From contig NZ_FQWC01000001.1 in assembly GCF_900129555.1 (NCBI RefSeq), positions 248,001 through 312,000 of the forward strand: DNA of 64,000 nucleotides. Reading direction: 5' to 3'. Below, in pieces: positions 44,119 to 54,100 of this stretch (position 1 is its first letter; each line of letters begins with the position of its first letter). A model generated the notes under the pieces. It saw only the letters and a program-made list of their open reading frames with translations, was not told where the DNA came from and made no database searches. The position numbers and the translations under genes were made by a program. This stretch comes from Flavobacterium defluvii. GTDB taxonomy: Bacteria > Bacteroidota > Bacteroidia > Flavobacteriales > Flavobacteriaceae.

Positions 44119-46410
44119 CTATTGTGCTAATTTGTTCTTTTTAATTTCTTTTTCCTGAGCGTCTATAACAGCAATTGCTGCCATATTTACCATTTCTTCA
44201 ACGCTTGCTCCTAGCTGAAAAATGTGAACCGGTTTGCCCATTCCCATCATAATTGGACCAATAGAAGCTGATTTATTTAATTCTTTCATCAACTTATAAG
44301 TAATATTAGCCGACTCTAAATTAGGGAATATCAGCGTGTTTACCTTTTTTCCTGCCAGTTTAGAGAATGGGAATTTTTCCTGAAGCATTTCAGAATTTAA
44401 TGCAAAGTCTGCCTGAATTTCACCATCTACGACCATCTCAGGGTGATTTTTATGTAAATATGCTACTGCATCTCTAACTTTTGAAGCGTTTTGATGAGAT
44501 GATGATCCGAAGTTTGAATAAGAAACCATTGCAATAACAGGTTCAATTCCGAACATTTTTGCTGTTTTTGCCGTCATTAAAGCAATATTTACTAAATCTT
44601 CTGATGATGGATTGATGTTTATTGCCGTATCAGACAAAAACATTGGTCCACGAGATGTCAGCATCATGTTTGCTGTTGCTACAAGCGAGGCTCCGTGTGC
44701 TTTTTCTACCAATTGTAACATTGGTTTTACAACGCTTGGATAACTTCTTGAATAACCTGTAACCAGAGCATCTGCTTCACCTTCGTTTACCATCATGGCT
44801 GCGAAATAGTTTCTTTCGCGCATGAATTTTTGAGCGTCAAGCAATGAAACTCCTCTGCGCTCTCTTGTTTCCCAGTATGAATTTGCAAATCTGTTACGTC
44901 TTGCTTCCTCTTCGTTTGTTTTTGGATCAATGATTTCAAGATCAGCATCAAAACCTAATTCTTCTTTTAATTCCAGAATAGTTTCTCGGCTTCCTAATAA
45001 AACCGGAATACCAATTCCGTCTTCATGAACAATTTGAGCTGCTTTTAATACATTTAACTGATCTGCCTCTGCAAAAACAACACGCTTAGGATCTAATTTA
45101 GCACGATTAGTAATTAATCGCACCATTTTATTATCGTTACCCATACGTTCGCGAAGCTTATCTTCATAAGCTGCCCAGTCTGTAATAGGATTTTTTGCTA
45201 CTCCTGATTCCATTGCTGCTTTTGCTACTGCTGGTGCAACAACTGTAATCAATCGGGGATCAAATGGTTTAGGAATAATATATTCTTGCCCAAAACCTAA
45301 TTTTGTTGCTCCGTAAGCTACGTTAACCTGTTCTGGAACTGGTTCTTTTGCTAAAATAGCCAATGCCTTTACGGCAGCCATTTTCATAGCTTCGTTTATT
45401 TTTGTAGCACGTACGTCTAACGCTCCTCTAAAAATATAAGGGAAACCTAAAACGTTATTTACCTGATTAGGAAAATCTGAACGGCCTGTAGCCATAATAA
45501 CGTCTTTACGAGTTTGTACTGCTAAATTATAATCGATCTCCGGATTTGGATTTGCCATTGCAAAAACAATCGGATTTTTTTTCATTGATAATAACATTTC
45601 CGATGATAAGATATCTCCAGAAGATAATCCGATGAAAACATCGGCACCTTTTACAGCTTCTGCTAATTCAATTTTAGGACCGTCAACTGCATATTTTAAT
45701 TGTAATTCTGAAAGTGAAGGATTGTCTTTTGTTAAAAGTCCTTTACTATTAAACATTAAAATATTTTCAACTTTTACTCCTAATAAAACATATAAATCGG
45801 TACAAGCAATTGCTGCAGATCCTGCTCCTGAAACTACTACTTTTACATCTTCTGCTTTTTTCCCTGCTAATTCAAGTGCGTTGATTAGGGCTGCAGAAGA
45901 AATAATTGCTGTTCCATGCTGATCGTCATGCATTACCGGAATATTCAATTCTTCTATAAGTCTTCTTTCGATTTCGAAAGATTCAGGAGCTTTGATATCT
46001 TCAAGATTAATACCTCCAAAAGTTGGAGCGATATTTTTTACAGTCTGGATAAATTCTTCGACGTTTTTTGTATCAACTTCGATATCAAAAACATCAATAT
46101 CTGCGAATATTTTAAATAATAAACCTTTTCCTTCCATTACAGGTTTTCCTGCTTCCGGACCAATATCTCCAAGTCCTAAAACAGCTGTACCGTTTGAAAT
46201 TACGGCAACTAAATTTCCTTTTGCTGTATATTTATAAACGTCTTCAACGTTTGCTGCAATTTCTAAACATGGTTCTGCAACTCCCGGCGAATAAGCCAGC
46301 GATAAGTCTCTTTGGGTTGCGTATTTTTTTGTTGGAACTACCTGAATTTTTCCTGGAGTCGGCTCAGCGTGGTATTGTAATGCCTCTCTTTTTTTACTCT
46401 CTTTGTTCAT
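44119..46410 (-). CDS. maeB: NADP-dependent malic enzyme with phosphotransacetylase-like domain
   Basis: A 763-aa fusion. Residues ~1-420 are malic enzyme (AYSPGVAEPC, the metal/catalytic region VMHDDQHGTAIISSAALINALE, the nucleotide-binding VVSGAGSAAIAC); ~430-763 is a phosphate acetyltransferase-like domain (LVTGYSRSYPSV, GPIMMGMGKPVHIF). It decarboxylates malate to pyruvate with NADP reduction; the PTA-like part is generally regulatory (acetyl-CoA responsive) rather than catalytic. The length is typical for MaeB. It is the first gene before ruvA with a 79-nt gap. Confidence 0.94.
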   Translation of the reverse strand: MNKESKKREALQYHAEPTPGKIQVVPTKKYATQRDLSLAYSPGVAEPCLEIAANVEDVYKYTAKGNLVAVISNGTAVLGLGDIGPEAGKPVMEGKGLLFKIFADIDVFDIEVDTKNVEEFIQTVKNIAPTFGGINLEDIKAPESFEIERRLIEELNIPVMHDDQHGTAIISSAALINALELAGKKAEDVKVVVSGAGSAAIACTDLYVLLGVKVENILMFNSKGLLTKDNPSLSELQLKYAVDGPKIELAEAVKGADVFIGLSSGDILSSEMLLSMKKNPIVFAMANPNPEIDYNLAVQTRKDVIMATGRSDFPNQVNNVLGFPYIFRGALDVRATKINEAMKMAAVKALAILAKEPVPEQVNVAYGATKLGFGQEYIIPKPFDPRLITVVAPAVAKAAMESGVAKNPITDWAAYEDKLRERMGNDNKMVRLITNRAKLDPKRVVFAEADQLNVLKAAQIVHEDGIGIPVLLGSRETILELKEELGFDADLEIIDPKTNEEEARRNRFANSYWETRERRGVSLLDAQKFMRERNYFAAMMVNEGEADALVTGYSRSYPSVVKPMLQLVEKAHGASLVATANMMLTSRGPMFLSDTAININPSSEDLVNIALMTAKTAKMFGIEPVIAMVSYSNFGSSSHQNASKVRDAVAYLHKNHPEMVVDGEIQADFALNSEMLQEKFPFSKLAGKKVNTLIFPNLESANITYKLMKELNKSASIGPIMMGMGKPVHIFQLGASVEEMVNMAAIAVIDAQEKEIKKNKLAQ

Positions 46411-46434
46411 TATTTTAGCTTTTATTCTAGCTTA

Positions 46435-46442
46435 CAAAGATA
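46435..46442 (-). promoter_or_regulatory. -7 element for maeB
   Basis: TATCTTTG on the minus strand, 25 nt upstream of the ATG at 46410; leader about 19 nt. Confidence 0.45.
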
Positions 46443-46510
46443 TAAGTCTTAGTTTTAAAAAGGGGCGCTTTTGGTGCTTTCTTTTGTTAAAATATCAAAA
46501 TTGAGGGGTC

Positions 46511-46543
46511 AAAAAAAATAGTCCGATAAAATTCGGACTATTT
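46511..46543 (-). terminator. Terminator after the CBS-domain gene
   Basis: AAATAGTCCGA and TCGGACTATTT form an 11-bp stem with a 6-nt loop, followed on the minus strand by a T-run (plus-strand A at 46511-46518). Confidence 0.85.
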
Positions 46544-46567
46544 AAAAAAGCATTTTTATAGAAGTGT

Positions 46568-46993
46568 TTACTGTGATATATAAGAGTTTAAGTGATGAAT
46601 TGTATCTTTTTGAATTTCGATAATTGCCTTTACAACGTCGCTGATAGAAATTATTCCTACCACGGTTCCGTTTTCTAAAACTGGCAGATGTCGGATTCTT
46701 TTTGAACTCATAAGTTCCATACAATCATCAATATTATTCGAAAGCTGAACTGTAAAAACATTGCTTTCCATAATTTCATGTACAAATGTTTCTTTTGAAG
46801 ATTTGTCTTTTAAAACAATTTTTCGAGCATAATCTCTTTCAGACAAAATCCCTTTTAAATCGTTTCCGTCAATAACAAGAATAGCACCTATGTTTTTGTC
46901 GCCCATTACTTTTAGAGCTTCATAAACTGTTGTTGTTGAACGTACTGAAAAAACATTTTTCCCTTTTGCGTTTAGTATTTGATCTACAGTCAT
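46568..46993 (-). CDS. CBS-domain protein
   Basis: A 141-aa cytoplasmic protein consisting of two CBS motifs (about 8-62 and 75-130), with the typical endings GNDLKGILSERDYARKIVL and NGTVVGIISISDVVKAIIE. A CBS pair binds adenosine nucleotides (AMP, ATP, SAM) and usually regulates a partner enzyme or channel, but here it is stand-alone and the partner is unknown. It is monocistronic: a terminator follows, and a 465-bp non-coding stretch lies upstream. Confidence 0.9.
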   Translation of the reverse strand: MTVDQILNAKGKNVFSVRSTTTVYEALKVMGDKNIGAILVIDGNDLKGILSERDYARKIVLKDKSSKETFVHEIMESNVFTVQLSNNIDDCMELMSSKRIRHLPVLENGTVVGIISISDVVKAIIEIQKDTIHHLNSYISQ

Positions 46994-47458
46994 ATCTGAA
47001 AAATTTTAGTTTTCATAAAGTTATAATAAAAACAAATACAATGTGCAGCGAAATCGATTTTTTAAAAACACAACTAGTTCATTTTAAACAAAATACATCG
47101 TTTTTTAGGTTTTTAAAATTATATTTTAATGAAAGAAAACATTTACAGTCATTTTTTGTAGAAAATTAGATTTTTTAACGTTTATCAATGGTTTACAATG
47201 TTTTGGTATAGTCCCTACGGGACAAAAATGCATGTCGATATTTTTTTTTTGCTACCAATATATAATTTCTACGAAATATTTTTTATCAATTTTTAATATT
47301 AATAAGAACTCCGTTAGGAATTAAATATCAATAAAATCAAATTTTAATTTTTTTTGAAATGCTCCGTTAGGAGTTACATATCGGTAGAAAAAATCGTAAT
47401 CGGAATAATATCCCGTAGGGATTATATATTAAGGTATATTAAAAGGGAAAAACATATA
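46994..47458. other. 465-bp non-coding stretch with five mini-hairpins
   Basis: No convincing gene. Bases 46994-47200 are plain AT-rich sequence (a 43-codon frame from 47041 has no support). Bases 47211-47422 hold five short palindromes listed as a separate repeat. Confidence 0.6.
47211..47422. repeat. Cluster of five evenly spaced short palindromes
   Basis: GTCCC-TAC-GGGAC (47211-47223), ATTTC-TAC-GAAAT (47265-47277), AACTCC-GTTA-GGAATT (47307-47322), CTCC-GTTA-GGAG (47362-47373) and ATCCC-GTA-GGGAT (47410-47422). Centres are about 54, 44, 53 and 49 nt apart. The spacers contain TACCAATAT (47253-47261) and the near-complement ATATCGGTA (47378-47386). Looks like a degenerate intergenic repeat family. 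Confidence 0.6.
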
Positions 47459-47677
47459 TTATTCAAAATCTAAAAGTTCTTTCATTGAAACTCCTAAACC
47501 TTTAGAGATTGCAAGCAAATAAAGATAGGTAGGATTGAATTCGCCTGCTTCAACCTTATGTATTGATTGCTGATCTTTAAATATCAGTAATCCCAGCTTA
47601 GCTTGCGATAATCCTTTAGCAGTTCTAAGCTCTTTAATTCTAGCTCCTAAACGCTTTAAATCTTCTGATTTATCCAC
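47459..47677 (-). CDS. XRE-family helix-turn-helix regulator
   Basis: A 72-aa single-domain Cro/C1-type DNA-binding protein: LGARIKELRTAKGLSQAKLGLLIFKDQQSIHKVEAGEFNPTYLYLLAISKGLGVSMKELLDFE covers the five-helix fold, with the HTH at about residues 22-45. There is no effector domain, so it probably acts as a simple dimeric repressor. The divergent gene starts 118 nt away, and a perfect 18-bp palindrome lies 46-63 nt upstream of its start, a natural operator. Confidence 0.85.
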   Translation of the reverse strand: MDKSEDLKRLGARIKELRTAKGLSQAKLGLLIFKDQQSIHKVEAGEFNPTYLYLLAISKGLGVSMKELLDFE

Positions 47678-47722
47678 TTTCTTTTAATTTCAGACAATTT
47701 GCGTTTTCTATTTATTTTTTTT

Positions 47723-47740
47723 AACATACTATAGTATGTT
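47723..47740. promoter_or_regulatory. Perfect 18-bp palindrome, probable operator
   Basis: AACATACTATAGTATGTT is its own reverse complement. It lies between divergent genes and covers the expected -33 region of the promoter whose -7 element is at 47756-47763. Confidence 0.6.
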
Positions 47741-47755
47741 ATTTAAAGTTTTTCG

Positions 47756-47763
47756 TACATTTG
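47756..47763 (+). promoter_or_regulatory. -7 element for the divergent unknown gene
   Basis: TACATTTG fits TAnnTTTG, 31 nt before the ATG at 47795. The palindrome at 47723-47740 ends 15 nt upstream. Confidence 0.5.
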
Positions 47764-47794
47764 GATTTCATCAAAAAACATATAAATATTACCT

Positions 47795-48133
47795 ATGAAA
47801 ACCAATGAAATTAAAAATCTAGATCATCTAAAAAAATTAACTTCTCTATATTTTCGAACATTAAAACCTCTTGATGATAATACCGAAAATAATGTGGCTC
47901 AAATTAAATTTGCAAATTATTTCGAACTTGGATGCGCTATAACCAATCTTTTAAAAATGTGTATTTTAACATTAGATCATGATGCGCATAAAATTTCAAA
48001 TACAAATAAAAATCCCATTAATGTATCGCTAATTTTGGAAATGGTTTTAGAAATTTTTCCTTTGGATGAATTTGAGTTCTTGAGTGAAGTCAGCGAAATG
48101 TTTATTGAAAAAAATCACAATCTCATCACATAA
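47795..48133 (+). CDS. Unknown cytoplasmic protein, divergent from the XRE regulator
   Basis: A 112-aa protein that I do not recognise. It has no signal peptide or membrane helix and is predicted mostly helical (KNLDHLKKLTSLYFRTLKPL at the start, VSLILEMVLEIFPLDEFEFL near the end). One cysteine pair region (GCAITNLLKMCILTLDHDAH) contains His and Asp but no known motif. It has its own promoter element and is followed by a strong bidirectional terminator. Divergent arrangement with an 18-bp palindrome suggests it is controlled by the XRE protein. Confidence 0.6.
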   Translation: MKTNEIKNLDHLKKLTSLYFRTLKPLDDNTENNVAQIKFANYFELGCAITNLLKMCILTLDHDAHKISNTNKNPINVSLILEMVLEIFPLDEFEFLSEVSEMFIEKNHNLIT

Positions 48134-48136
48134 ACA

Positions 48137-48168
48137 AAAAGCCCTTTTCTAGATTGAAAAGGGCTTTT
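48137..48168. terminator. Bidirectional terminator
   Basis: AAAAGCCCTTTTC and its near-perfect complement GAAAAGGGCTTTT flank a 6-nt loop. It serves the unknown gene at left and the PorE-like gene at right. Confidence 0.85.
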
Positions 48169-48180
48169 ATATATTAGGGA

Positions 48181-50184
48181 TTACATACTCGTAATTATAA
48201 ATTCGCTTCGTCTGTTTTGCTGATGTTCTTTTTCGGTACATTTTACACCATCGGCACATTTATTTACTAGTTGTGTTTCTCCGTACCCTTTTGCTGTTAA
48301 ACGGCTCGGATCAATTCCTCTTTGCTCAAGCCAGTTTTTTGAAGACTGTGCTCTTTTATCTGATAAAATCTGATTGCTTTCTGTAGATGAACGACTGTCG
48401 GTATGCGAACGAATATCTATTTTTATGGTTGGATATTGTTTTAACATATCTACAATTTTTTGCAGTTTAGGTTCGGATTCTTTTTTAATTGTTGCTTTAC
48501 CTAAATCGAAAAAGTTCATCGGGATGTTTAACAATTTTACTAAATCGGTTCCGATTGTAATGTTAACTTTAACTGGTTTGATAGCGTTTCCTTTTATTAC
48601 TACCGGCATTGCTTTTACGATTGGTTTTGGTTTCTTTTCTAAAACTATCGGAAGCGAAACTGAACCTGTTGCTTTTTTAAGCGTTATAGAAACTTCTTTT
48701 GGCAGATAATCTTCTTTTGAAGTTCTGATAAAATATTTTTTTCCGCATTTTACATTCGAAAAAATATAATTTCCGTTTGAATCAGATTTTCCGTCAACTG
48801 CAGATTTTCCTGCATCATCAAATAAAATCAATGAAACGTCTGAAAGCACTTCATTAGTTTCTACATCTATAATTGTTCCGGATATTTGCTGTTCGCAGAT
48901 TAATCTTCTGTTTTCTGTAAATCGGTAAATATCATCTAGTCCGTGACCGTTTACTCTGTTTGAAGAGAAAAAACCATTTCTGTTTTTGCTGTTGATTGAA
49001 AAAGCAAAATCATCTTGTTTACTGTTAACAGGTTCTCCAACATTTAATACTTCATCAAAAGCGCCATCTTTATTTATTTTTGATACATAAATATCAAGTC
49101 CGCCTAAGCCAGGTCTTCCGTCTGTAGCAAAATAAAGTTCGTTTTCGTCTGAAATAAAAGGAAAAGTTTCTCTTCCTTCTGTATTAATCTCCGGACCTAA
49201 ATTTTCCGGCGTACCGTATGTTCCGTCGGGCAGTATGCTTACTTTAAATATATCTGAAAGTCCGTAGGTTCCCGGCATGTCTGATGCGAAATATAATGTC
49301 TTCTCATCGACACTTAATGCTGGGTGTGCAACGCTGTATTGATCACTGTTAAAAGGAAGTGCCTCAACTTCTTTCCATTCGTTATTAATTAATACTGCTT
49401 TGTAAAGTTTTAAAAATGTAATATTGTTTTCATTTTGTCTTCTTTTACCGTTTACAGAATTATTTCTCGTAAAGTACATTGTTCGCCCATCTTTTGTAAA
49501 AACCGGAGTAGACTGATTGAGGTTTACTTTTAAATTTTCTTTGTGAAATAATTCAGGTTTTCCAATGCTTCCATCAGGATTTAATTCAGCTGTATATAAA
49601 GTCGAAATTGCTTTATTTGTCCATTTAAAATTCTTTTTGATGATTGAGCCTGTATCTCTTGCTGATGTAAATACTAGTTTGTTATCTAAAATTGTGCTTC
49701 CGTAATCTGAATCTTTTGAATTAATTCCGGCATCAGCAATATCAAATCGTCCTGAATTGAATTTAATATCTTCTAAATAACTTCTGTTTTTTAAAAACAA
49801 AACGCTTCGTTTATCTAAAGGTGCTTTTTGAGCGAACTTTTCTAAAACTGCATCTGCCTTGCTATAACTTCCAATTGATTTTAAACATTGGGCATAGCGA
49901 TACATATACTCAGGTTCCTGATTTTCGTTTATGCTAAATAATTCCTGATAATATCTTAAGGCATCTTCTAATTCTCCTATATAGTAATATGAATTTCCAA
50001 GCCGCTGAAATATTCTTTCTTCTTTAACTCCTTTCTTTACTAACTTTTCATACGCTGTTATAGCATTCGCGTAAGCGTAACTGTCGTATTTTTTATCTGC
50101 ATTTTTTATGCTGGCTGTCTGAGCATTTACATGAAAGAAAAAGCAAAAGAGTAAAAAGGAATAAACTAAATTTTTCATCATCAT
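48181..50184 (-). CDS. PorE-like OmpA-family protein (TPR, PD40, carboxypeptidase-regulatory, OmpA)
   Basis: A 667-aa periplasmic/outer-membrane protein. After the signal peptide (ending HVNAQ) come TPR-like helices (~25-130), a beta-propeller of PD40 repeats (~150-420; PVFTKDGRTMYFTRN, ALSVDEKTLYFASDMPG, PFISDENELYFATDGRPG), a carboxypeptidase-regulatory-like domain (~430-515), and a C-terminal OmpA peptidoglycan-binding domain (DIRSHTDSR, LSDKRAQSSKNWL, RLTAKGYGE, NRRSEF). This order equals that of PorE of Porphyromonas gingivalis, a T9SS peptidoglycan anchor. MMMKNL allows starts at 50184, 50181 or 50178. It sits 11 nt after the PorP/SprF gene and presumably anchors that complex. Confidence 0.88.
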   Translation of the reverse strand: MMMKNLVYSFLLFCFFFHVNAQTASIKNADKKYDSYAYANAITAYEKLVKKGVKEERIFQRLGNSYYYIGELEDALRYYQELFSINENQEPEYMYRYAQCLKSIGSYSKADAVLEKFAQKAPLDKRSVLFLKNRSYLEDIKFNSGRFDIADAGINSKDSDYGSTILDNKLVFTSARDTGSIIKKNFKWTNKAISTLYTAELNPDGSIGKPELFHKENLKVNLNQSTPVFTKDGRTMYFTRNNSVNGKRRQNENNITFLKLYKAVLINNEWKEVEALPFNSDQYSVAHPALSVDEKTLYFASDMPGTYGLSDIFKVSILPDGTYGTPENLGPEINTEGRETFPFISDENELYFATDGRPGLGGLDIYVSKINKDGAFDEVLNVGEPVNSKQDDFAFSINSKNRNGFFSSNRVNGHGLDDIYRFTENRRLICEQQISGTIIDVETNEVLSDVSLILFDDAGKSAVDGKSDSNGNYIFSNVKCGKKYFIRTSKEDYLPKEVSITLKKATGSVSLPIVLEKKPKPIVKAMPVVIKGNAIKPVKVNITIGTDLVKLLNIPMNFFDLGKATIKKESEPKLQKIVDMLKQYPTIKIDIRSHTDSRSSTESNQILSDKRAQSSKNWLEQRGIDPSRLTAKGYGETQLVNKCADGVKCTEKEHQQNRRSEFIITSM

Positions 50185-50195
50185 ATTTTAATCTA

Positions 50196-51107
50196 TTAAA
50201 AGAATCTTGGTGAAGTAAGTTTGCTATAGTTATTAAAGAAGTCAAAACGAAGGAAAATTTCGTGCGATCCTGAGTTGTATTTTTGTAAACGGGTTGTTTC
50301 GTGATCGTAACCGTATCCTATATACATTCCTTTTGTAACCTGAAACCCTGCCATTGCACTTACTGAAGCGCTCCAACGGTAAGCAACACCCAAAACAAAT
50401 TTGTCATTAAACATAAAGTTTCCTGAAACGTCTACTTGTAAAGGAGCTCCTTCGACCATTTTTGTTAATAAAGCCGGTTTGAATTTTATGTATTCTAAAC
50501 GATCTAAATTGAATACATAACCTGCCATTAAATAGTAGTTGATTTTTTCTTTGAAAATGGCAACGTCATTATCATCATATCGGTTTGTTTCGATAAAATT
50601 TGGAACAGACAAACCAATGTAAGCCTTATCTGAATGCCAGTAAACACCCGCACCAATATTGGGTGTAAACTTGTTTCTTAAATCCTGAAACATTTCATCA
50701 TTCTGATCTTCATAGCTTAATTTACTTACATCAAGATTGAAGAGATTTGCCGTTGCTTTAATACCAAATGAAAGCTTAAAGGATTCAGAAGTTGGAATAC
50801 TATATGATAAATCTGCCGACAAGGTGTTTTCATTCGTTGGTCCGATTTTATCATTTACCAAAGAAACTCCTAATCCCAGATTACTGTTATTTAAAGGTGT
50901 ATTTATAGAAAAAGTACTTGTTACCGGCGCTCCGTCTAATCCAATCCATTGTGTACGATATAACCCAAAGGCACTCAAAACACCACGAGAACCTGCATAT
51001 GCAGGGTTGATCTCGATTGTGTTATACATATATTGTGTGAATTGAGAGTCTTGCTGAGCCGAACACACAACTGTAAAAAACATGAAAATTAAGCCTAATT
51101 TTTTCAT
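50196..51107 (-). CDS. PorP/SprF family type IX secretion system membrane protein
   Basis: A 303-aa outer-membrane barrel with the signal peptide MKKLGLIFMFFTVVCSAQ and the family hallmark QDSQFTQYMYNTIEINPAYAGSRG (NPAYAG motif), then about 14 strands. SprF is needed for secretion and attachment of the SprB adhesin, a type-B cargo. This copy sits directly downstream of the giant type-B adhesin gene and upstream of the PorE-like gene, so the adhesin is almost certainly its client. A hairpin in the 49-nt gap may set the ratio of SprF-like protein to adhesin. Confidence 0.93.
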   Translation of the reverse strand: MKKLGLIFMFFTVVCSAQQDSQFTQYMYNTIEINPAYAGSRGVLSAFGLYRTQWIGLDGAPVTSTFSINTPLNNSNLGLGVSLVNDKIGPTNENTLSADLSYSIPTSESFKLSFGIKATANLFNLDVSKLSYEDQNDEMFQDLRNKFTPNIGAGVYWHSDKAYIGLSVPNFIETNRYDDNDVAIFKEKINYYLMAGYVFNLDRLEYIKFKPALLTKMVEGAPLQVDVSGNFMFNDKFVLGVAYRWSASVSAMAGFQVTKGMYIGYGYDHETTRLQKYNSGSHEIFLRFDFFNNYSKLTSPRFF

Positions 51108-51120
51108 TTATAAGAATTTT

Positions 51121-51148
51121 AAAAACGGCCTAGCTTAACTAAGCCGTT
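51121..51148 (-). terminator. Weak hairpin between adhesin and PorP/SprF genes
   Basis: AAACGGC at 51122-51128 pairs with GCCGTTT at 51142-51148, and an inner TAG/CTA extends the stem past one mismatch. The following T-run on the minus strand is only four T. It may act as a partial terminator or stabilise the adhesin mRNA end. Confidence 0.45.
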
Positions 51149-51156
51149 TGTAATTT

Positions 51157-54100
51157 TTATTTATTAATATATAAATAACCTGATTGTTCGTGAGGATTAG
51201 AACCGCTGTCTTTGTATTTCAGAATGTAGAAATAAGTTCCTACTGGTAATCCTTCTGATTGTTTCATAGTTGTACGCCCTTCAGAATATCCTTTAAATAC
51301 TCTGTCCTGATTATTATATCCGGATTTTTCGAATACCAAGACTCCCCAACGGTTGTAGATTTCTACTGTATTATCTGGGTAACATTCTATTCCCTGAATG
51401 TAGAATCTTTCGTTTTTCTGATCCCCATTTGGAGAGAAAGCTTTCTTAACGTCGATTACGCAACCATTTAATCCTATTACAGTAGGGTTGTCTCCGTTGA
51501 TTCCATCATTATCAGAAAGGTCTTCAACTACTACTCCTTTTGCACTGCTTCCTTTAACACTTGCCTGATTTGTAACTTTTCCGTTATTGATATCAGTTTG
51601 AGTGATTTTATAAAGGGCCTTGAAATTACTATCATTTGATTCCCCAACTGCTAAATCAATTGTCTGACCTGAAACAATTACTCCTGGCAACGGATCTGTA
51701 ATTGTAATTCCTTTTAATGGTACATTTCCAGTATTTGTTACTACAAATTTGTATGTAATTGTTTCACCTGCTTTTGCAATGTTGTCATTGTTCTCGTCAT
51801 TGAATACAGCTGTTTTAACAATTGCAATTGCCGGAACTTCAACAAAAACTGTTAATGTTGCTGATGCGCAATTTGTTGTCGTTGCTGCTTTTTCACAAAT
51901 TTGATATGTAATTTCATATGGCCCTCCCGGTGTATTAGGTTTTACATTTACAGTTCCATCAGCATTGAATTCAAAATTTGAATTACCTGAAGTATTTGTA
52001 ATTGTAATATCCAAAGGATTAATCGCTGCTCCGTTTAACAAGTCATTATCTAAGACATTTATGAATTCAAGAGATCCATTAATTCCATCTACAGCTATTT
52101 CTCCATCGTTATTAGCTACAATTGGTGTAACTGGAGTAACTGGAATATTTGTATTTATTACGTCAACACTCACTATTGCCTGACTACAATTTGACGAATT
52201 TAAAACATCGCATATTTGATAAGTCAATTGATAATTTCCTGCCTGTGTTCCTGGTTTGATATCTACTGTACCATCAGCGTTTAGAATTAAACTAGCGTTT
52301 GGAAGTACTGTACTCAAAGTTACGTTTGCCGGAATAACTGCTGATCCGTTTTGTGTGTCATTTGTAAATACATTGATTCCCGTGCTTGTTCCTTTAGCAA
52401 TATCAATTGGCCCTGCATTATCATTATTTGCTTTGATAACAAATGTTGGACTTGCGTTACAACCAGGTGTTGCCGGTGGATAATTTACCTGAACACTAAC
52501 TGTTGGGTTTAATGAAAACTCCATTGTAACTGCTGGTCTTGTATTTTCAAATCCATCTGCACCTTGTGTCCATTGACCATTTGAATTTATCCATCCTGGC
52601 CAGTCAACTCCATTTCCGCTTCCGTCCACAACTGCACCTGGCCACAAGATATTACCGCTTAATGGTAAGTTAGTTTGTGTTGCCACCACATTGTTTGCAC
52701 TATCAATCCATCTAATCGTTAATAGATTATTTGGTGTAAAGTTGTCTGGAACAACATTGTATGAAACATAAGGAACATTATTAGAACAGTAGCTGTTTGC
52801 CGTTATTGTCATTGTAGGCTCATCGACTGTTACTTTAACAGAAGCTGAACTACAATTTGTTGGATTCAGTTTTTCACAAATTTGATAAATCACTTCATAA
52901 GTTCCTCTTGGTGCATTTGCTCCCAATGTAACTGTTCCGTCAGGATTTACTGTTAAGAATCCTGTTGGGTCTGGTGTAACTACAGAAAGATTCAAGTCGT
53001 TTGCAACAACTGGTAATCCGTTGTTTGTATCATTATCAAAAATATTTATAATTGTTTGAGGATGATTTACCCCAACTACTGATCCTACTATATCATCAAT
53101 TGCCTGCAATAAAGCGCCGCTAGTTACTACAACTTTTGAAATTACGGCATCACAGTTCGCTGGGTTGGTAACCTCACATATTCTGTATTCTACATCGTAA
53201 ATTCCAGCCGGTGTATTTGATGCAACTGTTACGGTTCCGTCTGCATTAAGTGTTAATCCTGATGGAACACTAATAGCAGTTAGAGTTACTTGTCCGGCAC
53301 TTGTACCTATTGCAACCGGATTTCCGTTTAAGGTATCGTTAGCTGTTAAAGCTGCTGTTGTACCACCTGTGCTTCCATTTATCGGAGCCGTAGTTTCGGT
53401 TACTGCATCAATTACTGGTGTTGGTGCAGTACTATTGTCTACCACAACTTTTGAGATCACAGAATCACAATTAGTTGGATTTGTCACCTCACAGATCCTG
53501 TATTCTACATCGTAAATTCCAGCCGGCGTATTTGGTACCACTGTTACGGTTCCGTCTGCATTAAGTGTTAATCCTGATGGAACACTAATAGCAGTTAAAG
53601 TTACTTGTCCGGCACTTGTACCTATTACAACTGGATTTCCGTTTAAGGTATCGTTAGCTGTTAAAGCTGCTGTTGTACCACCTGTGCTTCCATTTATCGG
53701 AGCCGTAGTTTCGGTTATTGCATCAATTACTGGTGTTGGTGTCGATGCTCCAACTGTTACAGTTACTGTGTTTGAACTGCAGTTTGATGGGTTTAGTTTC
53801 TCACAGATCGTGTAAGTCAGCGTGTAAGTGCCTGCCGGAGCATTAGCCCCTAATGTTAAACTTCCGTCTGGGTTTAAAACTAAATATCCTGTCGGATCTG
53901 CTGTAGTAGTTGTCAGATTTACATCTGATGGTACCAGAGCGGTTCCGTTTTTAGTATCGTTATCAAATACATTTACTGGTAATGTCTGAGGCGTGCTGCC
54001 TGCTGTAACTGATCCTATTGTGTCTGCATTTGCTACTAGTGTTCCTGCCGTAACCACAACTTTTGAAATTACTGTATCACAGTTTGTCGGATTGGTAACT

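Noticed and set aside
46930..47169. Plus-strand frame of 79 codons overlapping the CBS gene start.
   Set aside because: Mostly antisense to a real gene; the free 43-codon part has no motif, promoter or conserved character.
47459..48133. XRE regulator and neighbour as a toxin-antitoxin pair.
   Set aside because: The genes are divergent and not overlapping, and the 112-aa protein shows no toxin motif. A regulator-target pair is simpler.
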